Assembly (NCBI GenBank): GCA_946122785.1
Contig: CAMGYJ010000002.1
Coordinates: 15,140,839-15,204,838 of the forward strand
Direction: 5' to 3'
DNA from: Linum tenue
Lineage: Eukaryota > Streptophyta > Magnoliopsida > Malpighiales > Linaceae
DNA length: 64,000 bases
The position numbers and the translations under genes are program-made. The first letter of the stretch is position 1. Every line of letters begins with the position of its first letter. The notes beneath the pieces are model-generated. The model was not told the DNA's origin. It made no database searches and saw only the letters and a program-made list of their open reading frames with translations. This document shows positions 45,674 to 57,840 of this stretch, in pieces.

Positions 45674-47093
45674 TGATAGACCGTTATTTACACATGTTTT
45701 TACCCCCGTTCTTACACCGTTTGAGGTGTTGATTCTCGTGTTTTAGGCCGATTTCACGCTAGGTTGTGCTTGTTTGTGATATTTCAGGTCCTAGTACGTG
45801 AATGGAGGCTTGGGAGCGAGTCTGGGGTTGATTGGACGAAGATCGGATGAATGGCGAGGTTTCAAGGAAGCCGCACGGGCAGACCGGGGAATCACACGGC
45901 CGTGCAAGTGAGCAAGGTGGCCGTGTGATTTCCACCAAGAGCAAACACGGGCACAAGTAGCTTTCACACGGCCGTGCAAGTGAGCAAGGTGGCCGTGTGA
46001 TTTTTGCCGAGGCCACACACGGGCAACCCATGAAATCCACACGGCCGTGCAACCCTGGCCGTGTGAGAAGCCTGAAGATCGAACTAATCCATACGCTGCG
46101 TTTTGACTCGCACGGCCACTTGGGTGAGCCACACGGCCATGTGGCCTGCCCGTGTGAGTCGGGAAATTCTGGTTTTTGAGCCAATTTCGAGCCAAGAGTG
46201 GGAGAATCGGATTTTCAGAGCAAAAACAGAGCCCTAGAGAGAGAAAGTACGAAGAACACATCCTAGAAGCTATCTTGGAGCTGGATTTCATCGAATCGAG
46301 CTTGGAGTTCGTCATAGGAGTGGAAATCATCATCCCGGAGCAGATTTTCCTCATCATTATGAGTATGACTACTCCGATTACTGTTTTCTCTTCTCTCTTT
46401 ATGGAGTAGAACCCTTCTCTCACTTGGGTATGAAGAACCCTAGTTCCTTGTGTTAGGGATTTGATTATAATGACTTGGAATGATTATACTGTTTGATTTT
46501 AATCGAATGATGCATGCTTATTGAATTGTTTGAAGTCTGATCAGCTTTTCTCGATTTCTGCTGCAACCTGAGATAGATAGAATCTTATTAGGTTGTTAGA
46601 GCCTCTTCATTCGATAGTAGGAGATTGGATATACGAGAGTTAGCCAGTTTACTGCTTTGTACTGGAATTCAATTCCAGTAGTGGAGTTCTGTGTTCATAG
46701 CCTCAGCTTTCTATCTCGGTGAAGACTAGTCGTCTGCCGGGTAGTTAGACTGAGAGGGCTTGGTCAGCTTAAGAGATTTCAAGCTACTGTCGGAACTTCC
46801 GCAGTCTAATCAACAGTGAATCAACCCAGGGGAATTACAATTGGACCTAACTAAGGGGCTAGGGGGACTCAATCCCGAGTGACTCTTTCCTGACTTTGAA
46901 AACCGAATTATTACTTGCTTTCTTACTGTTTTGCTTTAAACAACAATCACTCGAATTAGTTTGCTAGATAATAGATAATCACGGAGTAAGCAGTAGATCT
47001 AGACCCCGGGTTGATAATAGAACTTTCCTGTTACTGCATTCCCGGACTGCGATTACACTTGGTCGCAGTTTGGTTTTGTGTTTTGGCGTGTCA
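45674..47093 (+). repeat. Athila-like 5' LTR
   Basis: Starts TGATAGACCG and ends GCGTGTCA. Between about 45880 and 46165 it holds eight or more GGCCGTG / CACGGCC half-sites, several as full CACGGCCGTG palindromes. The 3' half resembles the LTR of the element at 684-7524 (for example CAATTCCAGTAGTGGAGTTC and GAAGACTAGTCGTCTGCCGG). Confidence 0.93.
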
Positions 47094-47099
47094 AGTTCT

Positions 47100-47117
47100 T
47101 GGCGTCGTTGCCGGGGA
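47100..47117 (+). other. primer-binding site, tRNA-Asp type
   Basis: TGGCGTCGTTGCCGGGGA, one mismatch from the plant tRNA-Asp complement; it lies six bases after the LTR. Confidence 0.83.
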
Positions 47118-47237
47118 ACCTCTAGGTTATTGGGGAAACGTGAGAATTTGTTACTCTAGCTTTTTATTTACTGCATTTTATCTCTTCCACCTGTGTGCCT
47201 TCACGGGTTGCGTCTGCTGATTGTGTGCAGGTAGTGC

Positions 47238-48787
47238 ATGACCCGTAGCCAGTCGGGAGAACTACTACCATTAGACCAGGAGCTTGAACGAACTTGCAGG
47301 AACTTCAAGCGGGCTCTAAAGGCGCGACTGGCTGCGGAGGAGGAGCTATCACAGCTGCAGTTAGAAGAAGAAGAAGAAGAAGAAGAGATGGCTGATCCAG
47401 AGAACCGTGATGTGATCCCTGAGGAGCAGACCATGGGATCCTACTGGACTGCTAGGGCTGCGGACATGAGGTCACCCATTCAACACCCTCATGTCCCAGC
47501 CAACAATTTTGAGGTGAGCACCTCAGTGATCACCATGCTGCGCGGTTCAGTGGTGTTCCGTGGTAAAGAGGGAGAGTGCCCCCGTTCACATCTCAGGCGA
47601 TTCCACGAGCTCATCGATGGAATCAAGATCAATGGGGTACCAGCAGATGCCATCCAGCTGAGGTACTTTCCATTTACTCTGGAGGGGCAAGCCAAGGAGT
47701 GGCTAGACACTCGACCTCCGGGGTCCATCACCACGTTCGCCAACCTGGCGGACAAGTTCCTCACCCGCTACCATCCTCCATCCAAGACAGCTGACCTGCA
47801 GAAGCAAATTACACATTTTGCTCGGGATGAGGATGAGACCATCAGGGATGCTTGGGAGAGATACACTAGTATCTTTCTCAGGTGTCCCAATCATGGTTTC
47901 AATGATGCATTCAAGGTGGGTACCTTCTATCACGCCCTCTTCCCGGAGGACAAGCAGCTGATTGATTCGGTTTGTGGCGGGAACATGCTGACAAAAACCC
48001 CGCCACAACGAATCAACTCTTTGAGGAGATGGCGGAGAACGGGTACGACTGGGGCACTACCAGGAGATCGAGATGAGCACCAGGACGGGGTGTGCATGCT
48101 GTGGGCACCCAGTCATCTGATTTGGTGCAGGTGGTATAGAAGCTGGTTTCGGCTATCGATCGTTCTGGTTTGATTACAGGTACAGGACAGCCGCAGGCGA
48201 TGCACTGCCAGTGGTGTGAGAGCTCTCATCACACCGTGGAGGACTGTCAGGCGATGAGGGAGTCGTCTACTCCCCAGGAGCAAGTGGACTTCATCGGGAA
48301 TGCCAGGCGCTTCGACCCCTACAGCAACACCTATAACGAGGGGTGGCGCCAGCATCCTAACTTTTCTTGGGCTGGGCCAAATCCCAGACCACCAGCTCCC
48401 CAGGGACCACCCGGTTTTCAGAGGCCTCCATACCAGCCCAGACAGGGGCAATTTCAGCAGCCGCAGCAGCCACTCTACCCGCCCAGACAGGGGCCAGTTC
48501 CACCTCAGTCGCAGGCACGACCATTTCAGCAGACAGGGGCAGCACCTGCAGCTCCAGTACAGAGTGACCCGATGGCGGAACTGAGAGATCTGGTGGGTTC
48601 TCTGGCCACCTCCAGTGCAAATAAATTCAATAACATTGAGCAATTCATGGAGAAAGCTTCAGGCAAATTCTTGGAGCTAGAAGCTGGTCAGAGAAACACA
48701 CAGGCTGTGCTGCGAGATATACAGACCCAGCTTGGGAGTGTTGCCCAGGCTGTTGCTCAGAGGACTCCAGGTACCTTGCCTGGTTAG
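47238..48787 (+). pseudogene. Athila-like gag, frameshifted
   Basis: Starts MTRSQSGELLPLDQELER with an acidic coiled stretch (residues 45-70, an E-run near 47365-47385). The retrotransposon gag core follows (AKEWLDTRPPGSITTFANLA, about residues 151-170). A frame change near 48000 and two stops precede the resumed frame 48170-48787, which has a zinc knuckle CQWCESSHHTVEDC (48205-48247) and a Pro/Gln-rich region with repeated RQGQFQQP and RPPYQP units. Gag would form the particle and package RNA. Broken here. Confidence 0.88.
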
Positions 48788-48823
48788 ACCATATGCAGTG
48801 CCATCACGACCAGGAGTGGCAAG

Positions 48824-50346
48824 GTGACTGCCGATCCACCTGTTCGGGAAGAGGAGAAAGAGACCCCTGCTTCAGCACTTCCAGCTAATCAGGAAGAAAT
48901 GGAGAAGGAGGTTGAGGTGCCTGCTCCTAAACCGCAACCAGTGGCGAAGGAGTATGTACCCCAGCTTCCCTTTCCTACTCGGTTGCACAAGGACCGACTG
49001 GAGACTGAGTTTGCCAAATTCATGGCAATGCTGAAGCAGGTGAATATTAGCATGCCCTTCGTGGAGGCACTATCGAAGATGCCCAAGTATGCCAAGTTCA
49101 TGAAGGATCTCCTCACCAACAAGAGGAAGCTTGGGGAGTTGTCCACGGTGATGCTAAACGAGGAGTGTTCTGCCATCCTGCAGAACAAACTACCGGAGAA
49201 GCGAAAAGACCCAGGGAGTTTCACTATCCCTTGCATGATTGGTAGTTTGCATGTAGGAAAGTCCTTGGCGGATTTAGGCGCTAGCATAAATGTCATGCCA
49301 TATTCACTGTTTAAGAAGCTAGGCCTAGGTGAACCCAGTAATACTAGGATGAGCATCCAGCTTGCTGATAGATCCATTGTGCATCCTCGGGGTATAGCAG
49401 AGGACTTGATAGTCGCAGTAGGGCCATTTTCATATCCTGTTGATTTTGTGATTTTGGACATAAATGAGGATGTTGATGTGCCATTGATACTGGGTAGACC
49501 TTTTCTCTTCACCGCCAAGGCGCTGATTGATGTTAATGATGGAAAACTGATTTTAAGAGCTGGGGGTGAACAAATCACCTTCTCTGTTTCTGATAATATG
49601 AAACACCCCCAGCTCCATGATGATCTGGATTACTGTGATGTTGTTGCTGATTTTGAGACCGCACTCGCCATCACGAGTGCGGGTACTTATGGTTTCCTTG
49701 AGCGTTGTCTTTTGCTAGGGGAACAGGCATCACAGGATGTGCAGCTGGAGGAGCAGCTTGCGGAGCTGGACGAGGCTGCGAGCGAGGGGCGAGAGATGCC
49801 ATTCAAGCCGATCCCCATCTCGCCCCGGCTCGCTACGTCATTGGAGGAGCCACCAGAGTTGGAGCTTAAAACCCTCCCATCTCACCTGGAGTATGCATTT
49901 CTCCGGGAGGGGAATAAGCTCCCGGTTATTATTAGCTCGGATCTGACACCCGAGCAGAAGAGTAGGCTGGTGGCTCTGCTGCAGAACTATGCCCGGGCCA
50001 TGGCATGGAAGATCACCGACATCAGAGGTATTAGCCCATCCTTCTGCTCTCACAGAATCTTGATGGAGGATGAGGTTAAGCCAGTCAGGCAGCCACAGAG
50101 GAGATTGTCTCCTAACTTGGAGGCAGTGGTCCGGGCAGAGATTGTGAAGCTCATGGATGCAGGGATCAACTTTGCTATATCTGATAGCAAGTGTGTCAGC
50201 CCCACTCAGGTGGTCCCAAAGAAAGGCGGGATGACTGTGGTCCCGAATGAGAAGAAGGAGTTGATCCCGATGCGGACCGTGACCGGCTGGAGAGTCTGCA
50301 TCGATTACCGGCGCCTGAACGACGCCACCAGGAAAGATCATTTCCC
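48824..50346 (+). pseudogene. Athila-like protease and start of reverse transcriptase
   Basis: The open frame runs MTADPPVREEEKET onward. The retropepsin region has SLADLGASINVMPYSLFKKL (active-site Asp at residue 150) and DVPLILGRPFL. The RT N-terminal part begins near ISPSFCSHRILMEDEV and includes VSPTQVVPKKGGMTVV and WRVCIDYRRLNDATRKDHF. A one-base deletion in a C-run near 50347 shifts the frame just before the next RT block. Confidence 0.9.
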
Positions 50347-51399
50347 CTACCTTTCATTGATCAGATGCTGGAGAGGCTGGCTGGCCATGAGTTCTATTGC
50401 TTCCTGGATGGCATGTCTGGTTATTTTCAGATTCCTATTGCATCGGAGGATCAGGCGAAGACCACATTCACTTGCCCCTTCGGCACTTTTGCTTACCGGA
50501 GCATTCCATTTGGGCTGTGTAATGCACTGGCGACCTTCCAGAGATGCATGCTGGCGATCTTCGACCGACTGGTTGGAGAAATCATGGAAGTCTTCATGGA
50601 TGATTTCTCGGTATATGGAGACTCTTTCACTCACTGTTTCCATAACCTGGAACTCGTCCTGAAGAGGTGCGAGGAGACTAATCTGGCACTCAGCTGGGAG
50701 AAGTGCCATTTTATGGTTCGTGAAGGTATTGTGCTCGGGCACAAGATCTCCAAGCAGGGGATTGAGGTAGATCGCGCGAAGATTGAGACGATCAGTCAGC
50801 TACCTCCTCCCGTCTCTGTGAAGGGGATTCGCAGCTTTCTGGGTCATGCAGGCTTTTACCGTCGCTTCATCAAAGATTTCTCGAAGATTGCCCTGCCTTT
50901 GACCAAGCTGCTGGAGAAGGATGCGCCATTCCAGTTCACTCCCGAGTGCACAGCTGCATTTGAGACTCTGAAGGAGAAGCTTACCCATGCACCTATCATG
51001 GTGACTCCTGACTGGTCTCTCCCTTTTGAGCTGATGTGCGATGCGAGTGACTATGCAGTCGGAGCAGTTCTGGGTTAGAGACGCGAGAAACACTTCCAGC
51101 CCATTTACTACGCGTCGAAGACCTTGAACGATGCACATGAGAATTACACCACCACATAGAAGGAGCTCCTCGCTGTGGTGTATGCGTTTGACAAGTTCCG
51201 ACCCTATCTGGTGCTCTCCCATGTGGTGGTCTACACTGACCACTCGGCGATTCACTACCTGATGAGCAAGGCTGATGCAAAGCCTAGGCTCATCCGCTGG
51301 ATCCTGCTGCTGCAGGAGTTTGATATCGAGATCCGGGACAAGAAAGGAGCCGAGAATGTTGCTGCAGATCATCTCTCACGGTTGGAAGCCCCTCCGGTG
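50347..51399 (+). pseudogene. Athila-like reverse transcriptase and RNase H
   Basis: In the shifted frame: FYCFLDGMSGYFQIPIA, FGTFAYRSIPFGLCNALATF, and the polymerase motif FMDDFSVYG (50593-50619). RNase H follows ([25 protein letters not shown]). In-frame TAG codons at 51076-51078 and 51157-51159 interrupt it. The product would copy the element RNA into DNA. Confidence 0.9.
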
Positions 51400-52758
51400 G
51401 ACAACTTCGTGGAAGAGATCGACGACTCCTTCCCGGGTGAGCGATTGCTGGCGATGACACTGGTGGACAGCGTGGCCCCTTGGTATTCTGACTTTGCCAA
51501 TTATCTGGTGGGCAAGCAGTTACCCAAGGGGATGGCTACTCATGCGAAGCGCAAGTTCTTCTCCGATCTGAAGCACTACTTCTGGGAGGATCCTTACCTC
51601 TTCAGAATCGGAGCAGATGGCGTGATCCGGCGCTGTGTCATGGAGCATGAGATGTGGGCCATCCTGTCTCAATGTCACGAGGGACCTACAGGAGGTCATC
51701 ATGGAGGAAACCGCACGGCGCGGAAGGTGCTACAGTCGGGCTTCTATTGGCCCTCGCTCTTCAAGGATGCAGACACCTTCGCACGACAGTGCGACCGCTG
51801 CCAAAGGTCAGGTAACATTTCTGCCCGGGATGAGATGCCCCAACATATCTCTGTTATTTGTGAAATTTTTGATGTTTGGGGTATCGATTTCATGGGCCCA
51901 TTCCCTCCATCTTTTGGCAATATGTACATATTGGTTGCAGTGGACTACGTCTCGAGGTGGGCAGAAGCTCAAGCCATGCCCACCAATGATGCAAGACGGG
52001 TCTGCTCATTTCTGAAGCAGCTGTTCTCCAGGTTCGGGACACCTCGCGCCATTATTAGTGATAGAGGAACCCATTTTCAAGGGCAATTCACTAAACTCCT
52101 CTCTCGCTATGGCATTAAGCATCAGGTGTCGGTGGCCTACCATCCCCAGTCAAATGGGCAGGCCGAACTGACGAACCGGGAATTAAAACGGATAATTGAA
52201 AAGACGGTGGATCAGTCTCGCAAGGATTGGTCCGCCAAGCTCGATGATGCTCTCTGGGCGTATAGGACTGCCTATAAAAATCCGATTGGCACCTCTCCCT
52301 ATGGGCTTGTCTATGGGAAGGCGTGCCATTTGCCGGTAGAGCTAGAGCACAAGGCCTTCTGGGCCATTAAGCTGCTAAACCTGGATTTGAGTGTTGCAGG
52401 TACAGAACGTAAGTTGCAGCTGCTGGAGTTGGAGGAGTGGCGTTACCACGCCTACGAGAACACCTTGCTCTACAAAGAGCGCACCAAGCGTCTCCACGAC
52501 GCTAGGTTGAGGGGACCGAAGGAGTTTTAGGTAGGTGATCGTGTTCTGCTCTTCAATGCACGCCTGAAACTCTTTCCGGGCAAGCTCCGTTCGAGGTGGT
52601 CGGGTCCCTTCACGGTGACCCAAGTTTTCCCGCATGGTGCGGTGGAGATCAGCAATGCTCAAACCGAGCCATTCAAGGTGAATGGCCACCTCCTAAAATT
52701 GTACTTGGGAGGTGCTGTCGAGCGCGTAGAGCTGCTGATCAAGCTCGAGGACCCTTAG
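51400..52758 (+). pseudogene. Athila-like integrase
   Basis: An HHCC zinc-binding region is visible ([12 protein letters not shown], then CDRCQRSG). The DDE core follows with [25 protein letters not shown] and [17 protein letters not shown]. The frame is open from 51175 to an in-frame TAG at 52528-52530 (after GPKEF) and then continues to 52758 with [18 protein letters not shown], the C-terminal part. No chromodomain was seen, as expected outside the chromoviruses. Confidence 0.9.
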
Positions 52759-53970
52759 TTCCTCTACTGGTGTCCAGCTAAAAGACGGTAAAGAAGCGCT
52801 TGTGGGGAGGCAACCCCACCGAGGTTTGCATTTTCTTACTCTTTTTCCGTTGATTTTTTGTGTTTTTGAGTCTTGAGATGTTGATCCACAGTCAAGTGTC
52901 GTTTTTGAGTGAAAACAGGTTGAATTCGGGGCTCCAGCACTGCGCACGGCCAGGTCACAAACTTGCACGGCCGTGTGGAATTTTTCCCCTGGCCGTGCAA
53001 GCTCTCGGCGAAAATCACACGGCCAAAAGTGCAAATTTGCACGGCCGTGTGGCTTGGCCTGGCCAGGCCGTGTCGGCCAACACGGGCAAAATTTCCCCTT
53101 GCACGGCCGTGCGGGCCTGCCCGTGCGGCCATGCACGGCCTATAAATTCGGCCAGCACGGCCAAGCAGGTCAGAAAATTCATTTTCCTCGCCGGAATCCT
53201 CTGTCCTCGCCGGAAAACCGCGACAAAAGCCCCCCTTTTCGATTTTTTCGGCCACCTAGGGTCATTTTTTCACCAAATCAACAACAAACCCACCCTTTCT
53301 ACACCCAAAGCAGCCTATCCCTCCATTTTGAGCAAATTTGGACGACGTTTTTGTCGCCGGAGGCGATTTCCGGCGAGGCTCCGACGCGCATTTCCGGCCA
53401 CTTTTTCGGCGTTTCGTCGCTTCCATCGCCTTCCCCTCATCATCCCCTACACCTCTACTTGAGTCTCCAGGTTTGATTTTGCCCTTAACTATGTTAATTG
53501 TGGAGAATTGAGTGTGTAGGGTGTATGTTTAGAGAACCTTATTGAATCTTGTGATTTTTGCGCAATTGATTGAGGGGAATGCATGGAATGTGTTTGAATT
53601 GTGTTGGGCAAAGTCCCCCTTGCTTGTTTGAGCCCTTGTGTGCAAGAATTTTGCCAATTTCATGCTTAACTTAATAGTGCACACAAGGTGTTCGATGAAA
53701 TGCCTGTCTTTCATGCCATGTTGTGGCCACCGGTTGAGGCCCTTAATGATGTAGTTTGAGGGTGTATTTGCTATGGATGTGAACCTCAAGTTGCCTATTT
53801 TCTAGTGAATGTGCACCCCCACTCAGATATTGCTTGATTTATCGAGTTTGTGACCCCCGAACTATGGATGAAACTATGGTTAGGCTGTTTTCTGTTCTTA
53901 AGTGTGGGGCTGTGATTGACATTTTCTTTGGCTCTTTTGGTTCCACTTTGGGTTATTCTTTTGCAGGACA
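52759..53970 (+). other. non-coding spacer with clustered CACGGCCGTG palindromes
   Basis: After pol come GGGAGGCAACCCC (about 52806) and, between about 52945 and 53165, at least ten GGCCGTG / CACGGCC half-sites. These are the same motif found in the LTRs of both gypsy families. No gene is assigned. A PPT-like TTAAGTGTGGGG occurs near 53898. Confidence 0.8.
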
Positions 53971-55268
53971 ATGTCGAAACCTGACCTCAAGCACCCGTTC
54001 ATCCGGGATCTAAGGAGGGGCCCCACCGAGGATCGCTTCAAGGAGGTCTTGGAATGCCCGTTTGGGCAGCACCATTGCTGGTCCAAACGGGAGTTTCGGC
54101 AATTGAACTGCTACGAGCAACTTTCCGCCGCCTTCGCCAACCCCACATGGCGCCGTCTGCTCATCATCTGCGAGAAGGTCTACTACGAGCCCGTGCTGGA
54201 GTACTACACGACCTTCAGGCACAATTCCACGACCGATTGGAAGGACGGTACAGCCGTCCAATTCAGGCTCGGCGGTGCCCCCCGGTCCATGAGCTACCAC
54301 GAGCTGGCCGAGGCTCTCGACCTCGACGTAGACGACCGTAGGCACTACATCACCGAGGTCAATGATCCGCCGGAGCTGGACTTCGGGAGGCTGTACACCC
54401 GCCTGGCTCGCCCAGGCCAGACGCGTCCCTTCCGGGCCGGGAGGACGAAGGCATCTACCCTGCTGCTCGACAACCGCATTCTCCACCACCTGCTGGCGAA
54501 GTCTTACACCCCCGCGGCAGACAGTGCCAGCGCCATCACGAAGAGGGCCATGTACTTCATCGCTTCGATCCGCCAGTACAACCATCCTCTCCACCTGGGT
54601 TCGGTGGTGGCCAGGACCTTCGAGAAGACTGCTACAGAACTGAAGAGCCTCCACTGCGGCCCCTTCATCACCCGCCTGGCCACCTACTTCGGGCTTTCAC
54701 TGCAGGGGTGCACCCAGCAGGGGACACCCTCATCTTTGGCAGGAAGACGATCGGTAAGATGCAGCTGCTGCGAGAGAGGCACGATGTTCTTTGGATCGAT
54801 GGGTTTCCAGAATCTCAGATCCCCGCGGAGCCCGATCCAGAGGACCAGCCAGAGGGCCAGGAGGAGGAGGCCGGTGAGGATATTGACCCAGATGATGTGG
54901 ACGCTGCTGTTGATCCACCACAGACTGACTTCCATGCAGGAGGTAGCAGCTCCGCTTTCCCGGGCCAGGATTACTTCTCCTACCAGTTCGAGCAGCTGCG
55001 GATCCAGAACCAGCAGATCCTCGACCAGCAGATGCAGGGGGTGACTCTCGCCCACATCGAGCGGGAGAAGCGCCGTTCACGGGGCATGCAGGAGGTTCAG
55101 CAACACCTGCTCCAGCTACTCCCGGGCGAGCAGCCCGTATGGAGGACTCCCTGGGATGACTCTCCACTTCCCCATGCCCCAGCTGACGGTGATGATGGTA
55201 CTGATGGAGCTGCTGATGATGACACCTTCATGGCCGACATCGACTTGGATGATCTTGGCGACGAGTAG
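53971..55268 (+). pseudogene. Athila-type third ORF (ATHILA ORF-1 family), frameshifted
   Basis: Starts MSKPDLKHPFIRDLRRG. It shows the family pattern YEPVLEYYTTFRH, FRLGGAPRSMSYHELAEALD and FITRLATYFGLSLQG. A one-base deletion in a G-run at 54705-54708 shifts the frame, which resumes as HPAGDTLIFGRKTIGKMQLL and ends in an acidic tail (FMADIDLDDLGDE, stop at 55266-55268). It sits where some Athila elements have an envelope-like ORF, but no signal peptide or membrane segment is visible, so I do not call it an envelope. The function of this family is unknown. Confidence 0.82.
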
Positions 55269-56974
55269 GCTGTACTCGTTGCCCATCTCAGTGTGTTTTG
55301 CTTTTCGTTTTAGACTTTTGTGTGTTTGCTCCATGTGTGAGGAGCTTGAACTTAGTGTCGTTTGTTTTTGTTTTTCTTTTTCTTTTGTGGTTTGTTTATG
55401 ATGTAGCCGTCTGGTCTAACACTTATCCCTAACGCACAGTGTGCTAGTGTATTTTTGGTGTTCGATTCGTGCAGAACTGTCCATTCTCCCGTTTGTTTCT
55501 CGCTGACTGGTCCACTTCCAGTCCCCCAGCAGTGTTTCAATCCGGTAACATCGTTCCCCTTATCTCTCCCTCTACTCCATTGAGGGCAATGTCGTGGTTA
55601 AGTGTGGGGGGGGTGCTTTGTATCGGTTGGAATATATATTTGGGTGCTTGGAGCCTAGTCCGTTGTCCGAATCTTACGATTTGAGGGCTCCAAGTACTGC
55701 TGTTTGATCATATTGGCACTGTGTTTTGATGGATGAATTGATTGGTTTTCGGATTAATGCATGACAACTTGTTTGCGACTAGGACAACCTATGATGAGGA
55801 CTGAGATGTGCAGTAAATTTGTGTAGGAGTTCAGTTTTTCACCTGTTTGCTTACCAACTGTGACTTGATTTGATCACTTGTTCTTGACAGTCGTTTATGC
55901 ATCTAGTTCAGGGTATCAGAATGTGAGATAGAGCATATAGGTAGCCATGTGAGATTTGAGCCTGCTCGTTTCTTTCTTGTGCGATAGATCCCTCTTCCAT
56001 GATGTGTAGCATTCACGTTGTCACTAGCTAAGATGATGGGGGCATAGGATTAGCCCACGCCCAAAACTGACTGTCCTGATGTGTCATATCCCCTAGTCAG
56101 CCCCTTTGAGCCGTGTGTTATCCTTTCTTTTGGTCTATAACGAAAAAATCACCCTTGCTGCATCTTTTAGAAGGTTCCACAGAGTGGTTTTTATATATTC
56201 TCTGCTGTTTCTGCTAAAGTTTATGTGAGTGTTGGAGGTAGTGCGTAAAAGTTGGGCAGGTATTTGAAATATGTGCAGAAGTGGTGGCTCTCTTAAGAAA
56301 TGAAAGAAAAACAAAGGAAAAAATTGAAAGCAAAAGAGAGCCACTACCCAAAAATCGTGATTAATGCCCAATAAGTAGTGTTTCTTAGCAGTCTGGCTTG
56401 GAAATGCTGACATTTATACCTCCTTCGCTTTTGTGCTCTTGAGATATTGAGTAATGCAGAATAGCAGAAAGAAAATACCGGTTTGTTTGACTGTGATTGT
56501 GTGGGTTTGGAAATGTGGAACCTTGTGCTATGAATACTTCCACCACTTAAAAGGCCTTTTCCCCATGTCCAAGACCCTAGCCAGTCATTTGAACCTGTGT
56601 CTAAGACCTCCTGATTAGTTAGTGGTGACACCCCATATGTGAACTCTAGCATTTAGAGGCTGCCATCATGGTGAAGAGATGTTAGGGATTGAGAGAAATA
56701 GCATGCGCATTTTTCGCATCAAATTGTCCTGACCCCACTGGTCGAGAGTGAGTGATTCATTTTCATATTCTTTATACTCTTGTACCCCGGTGAGGACCTA
56801 GATTGCTCGGTCTCTGTTCTGATGTCTTGAGTTGGATGCATGAGTTGACTGTTTTGAGTGAGTGGTTGAGTCAAGTCTAGGTTGGTTGGTGAACAGAAGG
56901 GAGACTCTTCCTTTACTCGATTTGCTGCACTCGAATGTCCTTTGTGGTGGTTGTCCAGGTTGTTATTGAGGTTG
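55269..56974 (+). other. Athila-like 3' internal region
   Basis: No gene seen. CATTGAGGGCAATGTCG followed by TTAAGTGTGGGGGGG (about 55577-55612) repeats the PPT motif internally. It is followed by a TTGGAGCCTAGTCC / GAGGGCTCCAAGTAC inverted pair (about 55648-55697), as in the non-autonomous element. Confidence 0.7.
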
Positions 56975-56982
56975 TTCATGTG

Positions 56983-57689
56983 TAGGGATGGCAATGGGTC
57001 GGGCTGGGTCGGGTTTTGCCAAACCCAAACCCAAACCCAAACCCATGGGTTTATCTTTGAAAAAAACCCGGGGTAAAACCCACTGGGTTTGAAAAACTCA
57101 AACCCAACCCAACCCGTTGGGTATCCGCGGGTTCATGGGTATCCACGGGTTTGTCGTAAAAAATTTACAATTACAAGTTCTTATCAAAATTAAAGTCAAA
57201 TATCAATCTCTCAATACAAATTATCCATATATAAAACACCAAATTAGAAAATTCAAGCAAATCACAAATTAACTATACAAATTGTTCAACACCAATCTAG
57301 AAAACTTAAGAAAATTGAAGCAAATCACAAATTATCCATAAATAACATGTTTAATTGAAAACTTCTTCCTTTCAATTAAGTTTCTTTACTCTCCACTCCA
57401 TAACATCAACTTAATTCTACACAATTAAAAAGAAAAAATTAGACATGTCTCCACAAATATAAATAAGATTAGTTGTTTAGAATATTAAATATACCGAAAA
57501 AATTAATTATATGAGTGGGCGGGTACCCACGGGCCGGGTTTACCTAAACCCAAACCCAACCCAACCCGGTGAATAGTGAATGGGTTTAAACCCAAACCCG
57601 GCCCAAAACCCGTCAACACGGATTTTACCCGCGTTGACCGGGTTGGGTCGGGTGGGTACCCATGGGTTCGGGTTTTGTTGCCATCCCTA
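56983..57689. mobile_element. hAT MITE, 707 bp, nested in the Athila-like element
   Basis: Inverted ends TAGGGATGGCAA, repeated AACCCAAACCC / GGGTTTGGG near both ends, and perfect 8-bp target duplications TTCATGTG at 56975-56982 and 57690-57697. The AT-rich centre encodes nothing. Confidence 0.92.
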
Positions 57690-57798
57690 TTCATGTGTTG
57701 ATGTTTGAAAACCAGTACGATTCACGTGTTCGGTGCCTTTATGACTTGTCCCCAATGTTGGTTGATTGAAATATGTAAGCTTACCTGGTGTCTGACTT

Positions 57799-57840
57799 GG
57801 TTTGCTTGGGGACAAGCAAACAGTTAAGTGTGGGGGAGTT
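57799..57840 (+). other. hairpin and polypurine tract before the 3' LTR
   Basis: GTTTGCTTG-GGGA-CAAGCAAAC is a perfect 9-bp stem with a four-base loop. AAGTGTGGGGGAG follows, ending two bases before the LTR. The same arrangement precedes both LTRs of the element at 684-7524. The PPT primes plus-strand DNA synthesis; the role of the stem is not known to me. Confidence 0.8.

Noticed and set aside
54010..54654. 214-residue minus-strand frame overlapping the third ORF
   Set aside because: Antisense shadow of a GC-rich coding region.
53971..55268. Envelope gene of a plant errantivirus-like element
   Set aside because: The position fits, but no signal peptide, transmembrane segment or cleavage site is visible; the pattern is that of ATHILA ORF-1.
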